The notes: generated by a model from the sequence alone, not told the origin. A DNA stretch of 41,431 bases from Spirogloea muscicola (GCA_009602725.1 WELB01000143.1:109111-150541), one strand, 5' to 3'. Numbered from the stretch's first letter, positions 11,090-21,104 are shown. Translations and numbers: made by a program.

Positions 11090-14029
11090 TGGCGGCGGCG
11101 GGCGGCAGGGCGGTGGCCGTGCGCGACTTGCGTGCGCGGCGCACGCGGCCCGGCCTGCAGCCGCAGCACCTTACCGGGGTGAGCGGCCCGCCTGCCATCT
11201 GCTCACTGCTCGCCGGGGCACAGTGCACGGCCCCCCATTGCCGGCGTGGTGCCCCTCTCGGCCGTGGGGCCTCGGAGTCAGTGACCAGGGTTTATGGGTT
11301 CAGGTTCAGGGCTTGGAGAAATTGTGGGCTTGCTTGAGCACAGGGCTTAGGATCAGTATTTGCGTTCGTTGCTTGGTGTCAAGTGAGGTGAGCTGCAAGT
11401 CCCCAGTGCCCCATCTTGCACTTGCGCCACAAGGTGTCGCTGAGTCGAGGCGAGTACGTGACCACCGACAGCCCCTGTGCGCGTTGCAGGTGGAGCTGGT
11501 CGCTGCACTCTGCCACGGCCGCCTGGCCGGCGCCAGCCTGGGCTCCACGCGCGTCGCCCTTGTGCCCCGTAGCCTGGAGGCCGGCCGGTTCGTCGCTGCG
11601 CCGGGCACCGCAGGGTCCACCACACTTCTGGCTCAGGTGCAGCTCACCTCCTTACAGTGCCCAGTGCTTGACGTCCACTGCTGGCTAGGCTCGCCCAGCC
11701 TAACAGCTGTGTCGGTGCACCTCCCATTCTAGTGTCTGTCGCTGCGCAGCCACACGCTTATGCTCAGACTCAGGAGACGCCTGCTCCTGCTCATCTGGTC
11801 GCTCGCCATGCTTATTGTTCTCAGGCGTCACTCCCCTGCCTGCTGGTAGCAGGGAGAGAGCTGGCCGAGAAGCGCTCCCGCTCCCACGTGCAGCTGCACG
11901 GGGGAACCGACAACCCACAGGCCCCGCCAGTTGACTACCTCGTCCACGTCCTCCTCCCAACGCTGCGCCGGCTCCTAGATGTCGATGTCTCCGTGGACTT
12001 GATCAGGTTGGCAGGAAGCGCTCCTGGCATCCTGCCACGCACGACGAGCCACAAGCTATTGTATTATGTTTGAAAGAGAAGGCGCGCAGTGCACATGAAA
12101 TGAAAGGGAGGCAATTTCAAGCCAATACATTTGTTCAGGCAAAATCTGCATGTAACAGTAAATCAGAAGCATTTGGACAAGTTCAATTGGCCGGCCAGAG
12201 GGGTTGGGATACCTTGGCGAAAGCAGCATGCGCGTCTACACAACAGCTGGACCTGATTGAGAAGCTTGCATTTCAGCGCACTCGACTTGTATATCTGGCA
12301 GGCGCGGATTTTACCCCCAAGGGAATGGCCATTTTGATTTGGTTGTTACCGGATGCGAGCAGCTGCACCCTCTACAGGTCTTTCTGCTTCAATGCTGTAG
12401 CTTCAGCAATTCAGCCTTCTTGTCAAAGACTCTACCAAGACACCATAACCGCATGCTTGCCTTTGAGGGCTTTTGCAATACGAGATGAAGTGTAAGTTCT
12501 TCACTTGGTGCAGACGATGTTAAAGAAAGCGTGCTTCTCTTGTTGCAGCTGACAGAGCGGGGACACTTGACTGCCATCCGCGGGCGAGCTTTTGTCGCAG
12601 GCGCCCTGCCGCGTAAAGTGGCTCAGGTTGATCATTTACCCAAGTACATGCTGCTCAACTGGAACATGAGAATGGGTGGTTGAGGTGCAGCCTTATTGGC
12701 ACCTTCCTGTCTGAGCCTAAGTCTACCTCTTCCACTATTGCATTGCGAAAGTTAGGCAGGGCCACGCTGGTATACATGATTGCCAACCCACTGTTGCCGT
12801 GCCTCCTGTGCGTGCTGCCATGGGGCAAGGCCAGCTCATGCTGCAGGCTGCGGAGTCCCACTTGCGGGGCTACTTGGGCGCCTCACCTCAGGCCCACCTT
12901 CTTCGAGTGGATATTTGCATGACGGTTGTTGAGGTGCTTCAGACCTGCCTCCACCTGTCATCTGCTTGGTTTGCAGATTAGAAGGGGGCTGAACGTCTTT
13001 GCCTGCAATATGTTGACTTGCAAAACCTTGTCATAGAGCAGCAGATACATAGCAAATTTCACACGTCACAGTAGCCTTTTCGTTGAAGGCAGGAGAGCGA
13101 GCAGACGGCCACAGGGACTGGCGCTGGCGTCCTCCTTGTTGCGGAGACTAGCAGGTGAGCTACATTGATTGCTCACTTGGCAGCCAAGGTGGTATACTGC
13201 AAATGCCTACATCTGCAACAAGGAGGGGCTCTGAGGTTGGCTGGTTTGAGCAGCGGATGCCTTTTGGGGGCCTCATCCTTGCTGGAGCGTGGCAAGGAAG
13301 CGTCTCAAGCGGGCTTGGATGCGGCCGAGGAGCTTATGAGGCAGCTGGATGCAGGGGGCTGCGTTGACGAACACATGCAGGTCAACAGCCTCCCCGAGCT
13401 GTTTCAGAACCTTAACTCCAAGCTCTTAATCTAACGATTTCAAACGACCAATCTTGACATTAAGGCTTGAATGCCGTGCTGCTGCACCTGCACAGTGAGT
13501 GTTGACCAAGAAGTTGTGCTTCTGTGTTACCATCTGGAACGCCACCTATAAAGCTGTAGATTATGGCGCGCAGGCCGCTACCGATCAATCCCAACAGGCA
13601 AAGGAGATGCAATCAAACCTTTGCCTGCTGCAAAATCTGGCGTCGTTCTCCATAGATTCAGGCCCTTGTTGTTACTGGAAGTAGCAGGCATGAGCAGGCA
13701 TGCAACCAATTGCATGGCTTCAGCGGCTCCCTCAGCTGACCTAGGTTTGTCTGACGGAGCCTGGCCTGCATTGTCTTTTGCAGGATCAGCTCATTATATA
13801 CATGGCTATGGCGCATGGCATGTCACGGTTACTGCTGGGGGAGCCTACTTGCCACACAAGGACAGCCATTTTGGTCTCCGAGCAGCTAACGGCTGCTCGC
13901 TTCCACCTGACAAGGCAGGGTGAGGAGCTCGGCGCCTGCCTTAACAAGCAAAGACATCATGCACTGCCCAGCGCACAGCAGACAAAGGGAAGTCCTTGGC
14001 TGCTCGAGTGCCATGGCGCATGCTTGTAA
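11090..14029 (+). CDS. RTCA: RNA 3'-terminal phosphate cyclase, 5' partial
   Basis: RtcA-family enzymes use ATP to convert an RNA 3'-phosphate to a 2',3'-cyclic phosphate. Family blocks appear across GT-AG exons: RTRPGLQPQHLTG (to 11178); VELVAALCHGRLAGASLGS (11490-11636); LPCLLVAGREL and HGGTDNPQAPPVDYLVHVLL (11825-12006); RGFYPQGNGHFDLVV (12302-12377); LTERGHLTAIRGRAFVAG (12549-12626); a helical exon (12835-12924); ESEQTATGTGAGVLLVAE (13093-13154); GCLLGASSLLERGKE to CVDEHMQ (13254-13380); DQLIIYMAMAHGMSRLLLG (from 13784). Codon phases agree at all these junctions. The N-terminal strand and start are in the gap. The last exon runs open to a stop at 14029, but its last 30 or so residues are unlike the family, so a further splice or a degenerate tail is possible. 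Confidence 0.93.
12071..12113 (-). mobile_element. Subfamily B element tail inside an RTCA intron
   Basis: On the minus strand this reads GCCTCCCTTTCATTTCATG then a GCGCGCCTTCT motif, the same 3' tail found after subfamily B copies near 21045-21080 and 26680-26720. It lies in the 12007-12301 intron, antisense to RTCA. It shows that the family enters host genes, though here only spliced-out sequence is affected. Confidence 0.75.
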
Positions 14030-14532
14030 TCAAGCCAAGGCAAAAGACAAATTGCTCATAAGCACCTCCTCAGCCACACCTAAACAATTGGCAGGTTCGT
14101 CAAATTTCAGTGTCAAGAAAAGTTGCTCAAAGTAGCTCCTAGAAGGCCGACGGTGTGCCAGCCCAGCAGTGGTTGCTTGGCGAATGCCAGGGGCCACTGG
14201 GCCTCACACAAGCTCCGCACAGATTCATCTATCCGCGACAGATATTACCATGTTGTATGCACTGAGTAATTGCAAACCAAGAATGCATTGCATGACATAC
14301 ATATGATGACACATTCCACGCCAACATGTGCTGCAGCCAGGCGCTTCATCAGAGCTATTCCTTGATGTTTTTGCCCGAGCCCACGTCTTGAAGTATGAGG
14401 GATGCCGTGAGGGGAGCCATGCAGTCGACCGGAGCTTCCATTGCCACAGCACACAGCAGCACCACCATACCTTGTTGATTGCGAACTCAACAAGGGCGGT
14501 AGAAATCATAATTGCTAAGAAGACACACACAC
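14030..14532. other. Convergent intergenic, no feature
   Basis: Spacer between the 3' ends of RTCA (+) and glycosyltransferase 1 (-). Short minus-strand open frames at 14225-14530 show no family signature. I see nothing else here. Confidence 0.5.
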
Positions 14533-16990
14533 TTATGATACACCCAACGAGGAAATGGGCCGCTTGAGATTGTCAACAATTGGTTGGATGCTATCATCCG
14601 TTTGGATCTGCTCCAGCACATCGTAGGTGTCTGGCCCAAAGTTGGTCAGCCGTGCTCCCCAATAGTGGTTGAGCCGGATAGCTGCAGAGGGCTGGGCAAC
14701 TGTCTTTCCCCTCGCCATCTTAAAGAAGTGGGGCTCGCTTGGGTAAATGCGGAACACGTCCTTGGGCCTGATGATCGCCTGACATCGCCCAGACCATGCT
14801 ACTTAGCCCTCAGCTCCATGCGAGCGTCTAAAGCCCTTGCATCTAACCAGAGCTCCAGAAGCGAGGCCAACAGGCGCTTTCACTGCACTTAGGCCAGCAA
14901 CGCTTGCTGTTGCAGGAGCCAACTACCAACAAGCAGTATGCAGAGTATTGACGATGGTGGTGATGGGTACCTTCATCTTGCTGTTGCCACCCAGCGCCAC
15001 CCCTTCTGATCGGCCTTTTCGCCTCTGCAATAGAGTGGACAAGGCTCAGGCCAAGCGCGGCATTAAGAAGAAGCAGCTCCATCCAGACCCCGCTGCCTAC
15101 CAAACGGCGTAGTCGGAAGTTCACCAGAAAATGACAAATACATAGTATGCACAAATTGGGCAGCATCGAAGCATGGCCAAGTGAGCAGCAGGAAAGACAC
15201 TTGGAGCCTGCCTGGAACCAACAAGCGGTCTCTGATACCTGATATCGCTCTATAAGGAAGTCAGACACGGGTTTCCTGGGGTTGCCCAGAAAGAGAAAGC
15301 ACTGGAGAAGGAGCTGCAGAAGGAGGGGCCAAATTCACTTACAGCAGTCAGAATGGTGGCCTGAAGTGTAAAGTTGCAAAACGGGCAGCACCTCCACCTT
15401 CATCTGGACTTGGGTGCCAGCTTGCAAAAGCACAGAAACACCTGTTGCAGAAGGCCGTGGGTGTAAGCAGCGCTGACCTGAGACACGTCTGGGTGCTCTT
15501 GAGAGTAGGTTTTGACGTAGCGCGAGAGGAAGCCAGGCTGTAGGTCCCCTGGCGTGAAGACGTACTCGTCGACGTCGACAATCAGGAGCCATTTGGTTGT
15601 CGCCCCATAGTTGTTGATGCAGTGCTTCTCGGACTAGACAGGACAGCTCAGCTGCAGCTTTGGTCAGTCTCTGACATCCTGCAGCATGGGCTCAAAGATT
15701 GCCTCATCTTTTGCAATATAAGGTTGTGGGGTCAACGTCAAGAACGGCAGGCCTGATCAGTTTGCAGCTGAAAATTGGCCCTTCGAAATGGCATTGGGTA
15801 TGCAGCATGTAACACAGACCCGTCGGCAATCTGAGGACCGCGGCTTACAGTGTCCTGCTCGAAGTGATAACCATCCTCCACATGCCCAGGGATCAGCTTG
15901 TGAAAGCGGTGGTATGTAACAAAGCCTGACTTCTTGTAGGGCGCAAGATGCCGCTCCTGCAACGTGCACGCAGTGACTGGGACGCTTGATCACAAAGTCC
16001 ACCTCATCAACCCGAGCAACAACTCGTTGCAATCGGCAATGACGAGCTCATAGACTGGTTGGCATCTTAAGTGCAATCTGAGATAGTGTAGTCTTAGAGA
16101 GGCTGCACCGACTGACCTGGGACTCGAGCCAGTTGTGCGCTGTGTCGTACCAGAAGATGTGCTCCACTCCGGCGTACTGCATGTACTTGAGCCACTGGCT
16201 ACACTCGAAGAACGTGATGTTGAAGTGATCGCCACGGAAGACGCGGTTGAAGATCATGGCCGACAGAAAGAACTTCTGCACGCCTGGCTTCACAGTCACC
16301 TGGCCCTGCAGCATCTGCAGGGACGCAGGGAGCTCTTGGCCTCAGGACCGCCACAGTTCTCCTTCCCAGTGCCGCTAGTGCTGCAAAGTAATAACAAATT
16401 GCAGCCACGGGTGTGCCAAAGCTCCGACAGCAAGTGCGGACGGGCTGCCTCAGCCGATCGTTCGGACCTGGCCCGGCTGGAGGACCGGGTCCGTCGGCAG
16501 GTCGAAGGGCTCCAGCGGCACGCCGACGTGCTCCTCCTGCCACGCGATGGCCTCGGCCGTGCCCTCGGCGATGTCCAGCTGCGACGCGAGCTCCTGGAGC
16601 GCCTCCTCCACAGTGCGCTGCACATCGTCGCCGCCGCCGCCGCCGGGCGCGCTCGTGTGGATGGGGTCCACGGCGGGCCGCCCCTGCGGCAGGAGGTCGG
16701 TGAGCGAGAAGCCGCCGCCGCCGCTGCCGCCGATGCCGCGGCGCTCGTCGCCNCGGCGGGCCTCATGCTCCGGGCCAGACGACGCTCATCCGGCCCGGCG
16801 CTCCGCCGCCGCGGCGATGGCCCCCGTCGTCGCTGCGCTCAGGCCGCCGAAGCGCCGAAGCCCGGCGCCTCCCGGCCTTCGCCAGAGGACTCCGGCGGTA
16901 TCGCATGCGGCGCCAGCGGCGCGGAGGCCGGGCTGCCTGGTCGGGCGCGCAGCGGCCAGCGGCGGCTTCTCGCAGTCGCTGGACATGCAC
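14533..16990 (-). CDS. GT92/DUF23-like glycosyltransferase, paralog 1
   Basis: Probable Golgi glycosyltransferase of the GT92 (DUF23) type, which in plants includes beta-1,4-galactan synthases; the substrate here cannot be told. Minus-strand exons: low-complexity N-terminal part ending LPTDPVLQPGQ (to 16468); FFLSAMIFNRVFRGDHFNIT to YAGVEHIFWYDTAHN (16299-16117); FVTYHRFHKLIPGHVEDGYH (15956-15849); WLLIVDVDEYVFTPG with the DxD-like catalytic motif (15633-15478); FLIERYQ (ends 15239); RRKGRSEGVALGG (15024-14971); AIIRPKDVFRIYP and RLNHYWGARLTNFGPD to the stop (14778-14533). Phases agree at the checked junctions. The region 15340-15440 is not resolved. The start is unknown and the N-terminal exon holds a single N (16753) with possible frame disturbance. 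No membrane anchor was found, unlike paralog 2. Confidence 0.75.
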
Positions 16991-17079
16991 GGGTAGTACG
17001 GGGGTTGGTGGTCCTCGTTACCCTCGCTGCCGGCCTCTCAAGCCAAAGGCAGTGAGCGCAAGGGCTCCCACAGAGAGAG

Positions 17080-17470
17080 AGGGCTCGCCCATTGAGGATA
17101 AGAAGAAAGTGCTCGCCCATATGAAATAGGGGCTGGCAAAGCCAGCCCAAAAAAGAATGGACAATGTCCGAGGCCAAAGAACGAGGAGCCGGGAAAAAGG
17201 ACTACACTACAAACACTGCAAAACACAGACGATGCAGAGGGAAGCTCAGTACCCCACGAGTGAGCACCGTCAGGTCTGAGTAGAAGAAGGGCTCGCCCAT
17301 TGAGGATAGGGGCTGGAAAAAGAAGAAGAAAAAGCCAGCCCAGAAAAGAATGAACAAAGGACGAGAAGGGGCCAGGGGAAGTACAAAGAACAACAAGTAC
17401 AGAAAAGAAACGCGTAGCTCGCTGCAGGGAAAGAGGCACTCCGCCGAGACCCAGAGGCGGCGGATGATAG
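17080..17470 (-). mobile_element. Element C-terminal end and tail, with hairpin insertion
   Basis: The minus strand carries the end of the element ORF (SYSDL.LLT), matching 2613-2730 and the inverted copy at 27720-27845. Plus-strand 17131-17150 is the perfect hairpin GGGCTGGC-AAA-GCCAGCCC followed by GGACAATGTCC. The unit is interrupted by the 130 bp insertion at 17284-17413. A further reverse hairpin lies near 17468-17490. Confidence 0.75.
17284..17413 (-). mobile_element. 130 bp hairpin mini-insertion with GTAG duplication
   Basis: The uninterrupted sequence at 27750-27765 reads GTCTGAGTAGCTCGCTGCAG. Here the same sequence is split after GAGTAG (17280-17283 is GTAG) and resumes with GTAG at 17414-17417. 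On the minus strand the insert runs from a pyrimidine-rich 5' part through the hairpin (stem GGGCTGG/CCAGCCC, loop expanded with TTC units) to CAATGGGCGAGCCCTTCTT. Confidence 0.8.
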
Positions 17471-17529
17471 GGGCTGAAAATGCGAGCCCAAAAAGGTTGA
17501 ACAAAGTACGCGAACCCCACAACCTCCCA

Positions 17530-17870
17530 CAACCTCCCACGTGACGCGATGTATGGCATCGTCAAGGAGGCGGGATGTTCATTCTTTTTTGGGCTGGCTT
17601 TTTCCAGCCCCTATCCTCAATGGGCGAGCCCTTCATCGATATCAAGTGGCGTTGCAGAGCACCGGGGTGATGCCCGTCCAAATCCGCAATGGGGTCCCTT
17701 GGCCATGGGACCCACTTCCAGGAGCCTAGCTTCTCTGACCTGAGGCTGCGTAGCAGGGATTGATGAGTAATTCGTAGCTGCTTTGTTTCTTGTTGTGCTT
17801 GTATTTTTAGCGCTTCCCCTGGGCCCCTCTCGTACTTTGTTCCTTCTTTTTTGGGCTGGCTTTTCCAGCC
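17530..17870 (+). mobile_element. Subfamily A copy J, internally deleted, with its own tail
   Basis: Begins with RDAMYGIVKEAG, matching RDAMFGIFQEAG of copy C. It is interrupted by the insert at 17577-17637 and resumes QVALQSTGVMPVQIRN. A deletion near 17700 then joins it to FSDLRLRSRD and a stop near 17760. A spacer leads to the forward hairpin at 17851-17870. It shows the full order of ORF end, spacer, hairpin. Confidence 0.8.
17577..17637 (+). mobile_element. 61 bp hairpin mini-insertion with GAT duplication
   Basis: Flanked by GAT at 17574-17576 and 17638-17640. Skipping the insert and one GAT gives an uninterrupted reading across the join (KEAG-Y-QVAL) that aligns with the intact copies. 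The insert starts GTTCATTC, has the GGGCTGG/CCAGCCC hairpin and ends CAATGGGCGAGCCCTTCATC. Confidence 0.85.
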
Positions 17871-17885
17871 CCTGTCCTCAATGGC

Positions 17886-18690
17886 AATGCCTGGGCCTTG
17901 CCTCAGCCCCACCGACTCATGCTGGTGTGGTGATACTTTCGCTGTGCCTCCCGGTCCAAGGCTGCGTCTCTGACTGTGCAGATGCATTCGCTTAGGCGTG
18001 CCCTCCCAACTTCGTCTGCTGCATTTCTTGAGGGATGGGAACCCCCCTGCAACGACGTCTAATGTCTACAAAAACAGCAGCAGCTAAGAAAGGTGAAACA
18101 GCTTTTCAGTGTAAGGCAAGGCCTGTGAGAGGCCAGCCCGAAGGAACGAACAGGGTCTGAAAGGGCCAGAAGGTGCAATGTAAGCAAAACCACTACCCGT
18201 GACTTGTGCGGATGGACGCTCAACAACCTCTTGTCAGCAACTGCAGATCGGAATAAGTAGAGGGCGGGGAAGCGTCGCCCCTGGCGGAGCCCGGAGGCAG
18301 CAGCCAAGGTGCGGCCTGCCCGCAAGTGCACGGCAGAAGCCAAGGAATGCTGCAGGGAGATGGCAAGGCTCACCTCCCGTGCACACGAGCGAGCGACTTG
18401 ACGGCATGGAAGCCCGGCTGCTCGCTCTGCTGTCCATATCTACAAGGGCTGGCTCTTCACAGCCCTCGCCTTCTGGAGAGTAAAGACGCTTCCAGGAGAT
18501 GGCGGTGCTTGGGAGAGGCCAGCCCAGAGAAAGGAATGACCAAAGTCCAAAGGGGCCAGGGAAAGTTCTGAAGCACACAGGTAATCAAGTAGCTACAAAA
18601 CACTCAGTGACCCCTGCTAAGCAGCCGCAGATTGGAGAAATTGGTCTCCTGGTAGCGGGTAGCGGGAAGAAGTGGCCCTCCCAATGGGGG
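17886..18690 (+). repeat. Dispersed direct duplicate, copy 2 (partner 1313-2110)
   Basis: Collinear with 1313-2110, 16.6 kb away in the same orientation. The minus strand (about 18373-18180) preserves the domain end better than copy 1: SLAISLQHSLASAVHLRAGR and LAAASGLRQG. A forward hairpin is at 18446-18465 and a facing reverse module at 18500-18570. Confidence 0.85.
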
Positions 18691-18900
18691 CAAGGGCTGT
18701 GAGAAGCCAGCCCGAAAAGAATTGACAAGGTTCGAAGGGGCCAAACTACGAGCTAAGCAGCGACTGCGGGGCCTGAAGAGGCTATGGCAGAACGGGGGAG
18801 GATGGACCACTCAGTAGTTACGAGTGAGGAGCCTCACATCCGACAGACTAGCTGCCGGAAAACTATCCCCCGAAGCGGGAAGAGCCCCCCCCCCTTTGCT
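18690..18900 (-). mobile_element. Subfamily A 3' end (copy K)
   Basis: On the minus strand from about 18885 the domain end (ASLSDVRLLTRNY, stop) is followed by a spacer containing TTCTGCCATAGCCTCTTCAG and CCCCTTCGAACCTTGTCAAT, then the hairpin GGGCTGGCTTCTCACAGCCC near 18690-18710. The same spacer follows copy C at 40653-40745. Confidence 0.75.
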
Positions 18901-19160
18901 GGGCTAGGAGACCAAGTAGCTCTTTTCTCTGGGCTGGCCAACCACAGCCATCGCCCTCTACTGAACGAGTCTGTCGTCTCAAGTAGCTTGGCTGCGTGCT
19001 TTCCCCTGAGCTGGCATCTCCCAGCCACCGCCCTCTCATGGAAGCGTCTTTCTCTTTGCACTGGATTCTGCCCGAACAGTGTATTGGCTTGACTTAAAAC
19101 TCCATTTCATTTCATGCGCTCCGCGCGCCTTCTCGCGATTATTGGGCTGGCCTCTCCCAG
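18900..19160 (+). mobile_element. Degenerate hairpin modules and a subfamily B tail
   Basis: Contains GGGCTGGCCAACCACAGCC near 18924 followed by a CGCCCTCTACTG tail variant, a similar degenerate module near 19012-19040, and a B-type tail (TTTCATTTCATGCGCTCC) near 19100-19135. No ORF. Confidence 0.6.
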
Positions 19161-19204
19161 TAAAAGAGGACCTTTGAACCGTCGAACCTTTGTCAATTCC
19201 TTTC

Positions 19205-19560
19205 GGGCTGGCTTTTCACAGCCCTTGCCCCCATTGGGAGAGCCACTACTCCTGGAAGCGTCGTTCTGTCTGGCTGCGGGTCACAGCACGCCGCGCAGGC
19301 CGCTGGAGCTGCGGGAGCCCGCCACGCCACGGCATCGTCCGCCGCTTCCATGGGGAGCAAGTGGACTTTCCTGCAGCCGGGTCGCTAGCGCAGGTGTACT
19401 GGATGCGCTTGGCGGTCTCGCTGCAGAGGTCTATGGCCCGCGCGCTGCACCTGCGTGCCGGCAGAGCCCTCGCTGCTGCCTCTGGCTCTGGCCTGCGGAC
19501 CCACTTCCAGGAGCCTAGCTTCTCTGACCTGAGGCTGCTTGGCATGAGGGGAGAAGGGCT
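19205..19560 (+). mobile_element. Subfamily A copy E, 5'-truncated
   Basis: A forward hairpin (19205-19224) with tail is followed by CTGCGGGTCACAGCACGCC (shared with 2312) and then the domain end: AGSLAQVYWMRLAVSLQRSM, ALHLRAGRALAAASG, FSDLRLL. Near its stop it is interrupted by the 77 bp insert. The spacer resumes after 19627 and leads to the hairpin at 19727-19745. Confidence 0.8.
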
Positions 19561-19622
19561 CGCCCATTGAGGATAGGGGCTGGAAAAAGCCAGCCCATAA
19601 AAGAATGAACAAAGGACGAGAA
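19546..19622 (-). mobile_element. 77 bp hairpin mini-insertion with GGCAT duplication
   Basis: Exact GGCAT at 19541-19545 and 19623-19627 flanks it. Without it, GCTGCTTGGCATGGGGTTAC matches the uninterrupted element end (compare 20482-20500). On the minus strand it starts TTCTCGTCCTTTGTTCATTC, contains the hairpin GGGCTGGCTTTTTCCAGCCC and ends CAATGGGCGAGCCCTTCTCC. Confidence 0.85.
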
Positions 19623-19726
19623 GGCATGGGGTTACTGAGTAATACGTAGCTGCTTTGTTTCTTGTTGTGCTTGTTTTTCTCAGCGCTTCCCCTGGCGCAC
19701 TTCTCGTACTTTGTTCATTCTTTTTT

Positions 19727-20512
19727 GGGCTGGCTTTTCCAGCCCCTATCCTCAATGGGCGAGGAGGAGAGGCTCCTGGGCTTGCCGCCGCCATGTCTCC
19801 AGGGTGTGCAACAGTGTGAGTGTGGTGAGCGAGGGGCCGAGCATGGGGAGCTGGCCGCTCGTGTTCTGCGCTGTTCCCACGGCGGAGAGCGGACAGCGGC
19901 CCAAGACCATCTCCGGGATGTGATGCATGGCAACCTTGTGGAGGCTGGCTTCTCGGTGGCAGCCGAGAACTCTGCCGTCATGCCGCTCCAGCAACGGGCC
20001 GACGGTCTCCACGCTCGTCGCGTGGACCTTGTGGCCACCCCACCGGCAGGCGGGCCACGTCTTCTCCTGGACGTGGTGACCACCGACTCCTATGACCGCT
20101 CACATCCAACCCAGTGTGCCACCAAAGCTGGGTATGCGGTAGCCTGCGCAGCTCGGGCCAAGGAGCTAAAATACGCAGATCACCCGCGGGAAGATGAGTT
20201 CTTCCCGCTCGCCATCGATACGCACGGGGCGCTGGGCGCTCGGTGGCTCGAGCTGCTCAACCAGCTCTCACGTCACGCCATTGCCCGCCACTTCCGTGGG
20301 GAGCCGGTGGACTCCCATGCGGCAGGGTCGCTAGCGCAGGTCTACCGCATGCGCTTGGCCGTCTCGCTGCAGTGGTCTATGGCCCGCGCGCTGCACCTGC
20401 GTGCAGGCAGAGCCTCGCTGCTGCCTCTGGCTCTGGCCAGGGGACCCGCATCCAGGAACCCAGTCTCTCTGACCTGAGGCTGCTCAGCAGGGGTTACTGA
20501 GTGCTTCGTAGC
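19727..20512 (+). mobile_element. Subfamily A copy A, longest nuclease-like ORF fragment
   Basis: From the hairpin at 19727-19745 an open frame runs to 20477. Visible blocks: LRDVMHGNLVEAGFSVAAEN; VMPLQQRADGLHARRVDLVA; GGPRLLLDVVTTDSYDR; ADHPREDEFFPLAIDTHGAL; WLELLNQLSRHA; AGSLAQVYRMRLAVSLQ; ALHLRAGR. A missing base near 20411 shifts the frame. The proper ending (LSDLRLLSRGY) is in another frame, with its stop at 20500. The spaced E, D and D-x-V-x-T-D residues resemble a PD-(D/E)xK nuclease core of the kind attached to some reverse transcriptases. That is inference, and the upstream RT is absent. Confidence 0.8.
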
Positions 20513-20554
20513 TGCTTCGTTTCTTTTCTGTGCTTGTTGTTCTTTGTACTTCCC

Positions 20555-21085
20555 CATGGGCGAGCCCTCCCCGAGGGGCTGGGAGGTGGCAAGCGGCTCC
20601 TTATGGACGTCGTCCTGACCGACAGCTTCCGGAAGAAGGGCCCCGTAACTTCTGAGACCGGCTATCCCGTGAAGAGCAAGCGCGGCCAGATTAACTGGTG
20701 GCTGGGAGAGGCCAGCCCAAAAGAATGGACAAGGTGAAGGTGGCCGAACAGAAGAAGTTGCACGAGTACAAGGACCACCCAGCGGGTGATACCTTTTACC
20801 CCCTGGCTTGATTCCCGCAAGCCATCCTTGCATGCTATAGAATGCGGCTATCATTGAGTCTACAGCGCTTCCAGGCATTCGCGATACACCAGCGTGCTGG
20901 TCGTGCATTAGCCCAGGCTGATGGCTTCCGTGGTGGTGGTTTGGCGCCTCAGTATAGCAGATATGCATGTGCTCACTCGGGGATATTGGTGTCCCCCTTA
21001 GCCAGCTCATTACCCAGTTAACAGGACATTTGTAAGGCTAGAATTGGCCTCCCTTTCAATTTCATGCGCACCGCGCGCCTTCTTT
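20555..21085 (+). mobile_element. Subfamily B copy F with internal insertion
   Basis: Starts within the core (GGGKRLLMDVVLTDSFRKK), is interrupted by the insert at 20675-20733, and continues VAEQKKLHEYKDHPAGDTFY. After a stop and deletion it resumes YRMRLSLSLQRFQAFAIHQR and GRALAQADGFRGGGLAPQ. The end is the subfamily B tail at 21022-21085 (ACATTTGTAAGGCTAGAATT, then CCTCCCTTTCAATTTCATGC). Confidence 0.8.
20675..20733 (-). mobile_element. 59 bp hairpin mini-insertion with GTGAAG duplication
   Basis: GTGAAG at 20669-20674 is repeated at 20734-20739. Skipping the insert gives an uninterrupted reading (ETGYPVK-VAEQKK). On the minus strand it starts CTTGTCCATTCTTTTGGGC, has the stem GGCTGG/CCAGCC, then a second small hairpin (CCAG-TTAAT-CTGG) and ends in GCGCTTGCT. 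The same tail occurs at 27525-27570, so this is a separate tail type. Confidence 0.85.
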
Positions 21086-21104
21086 CCTGGCTTGAATTGG
21101 CTTG

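Noticed and set aside
17080-20760. Regularly recurring short palindromes as a CRISPR or integron attC array
   Set aside because: Spacing is irregular, both orientations occur, the units vary in tail and 5' length, and the host is an intron-bearing eukaryote. Mobile tails explain them better.
20342-21010. 222-residue minus-strand ORF
   Set aside because: It is antisense to copies A and F, whose plus-strand readings match the other element copies.
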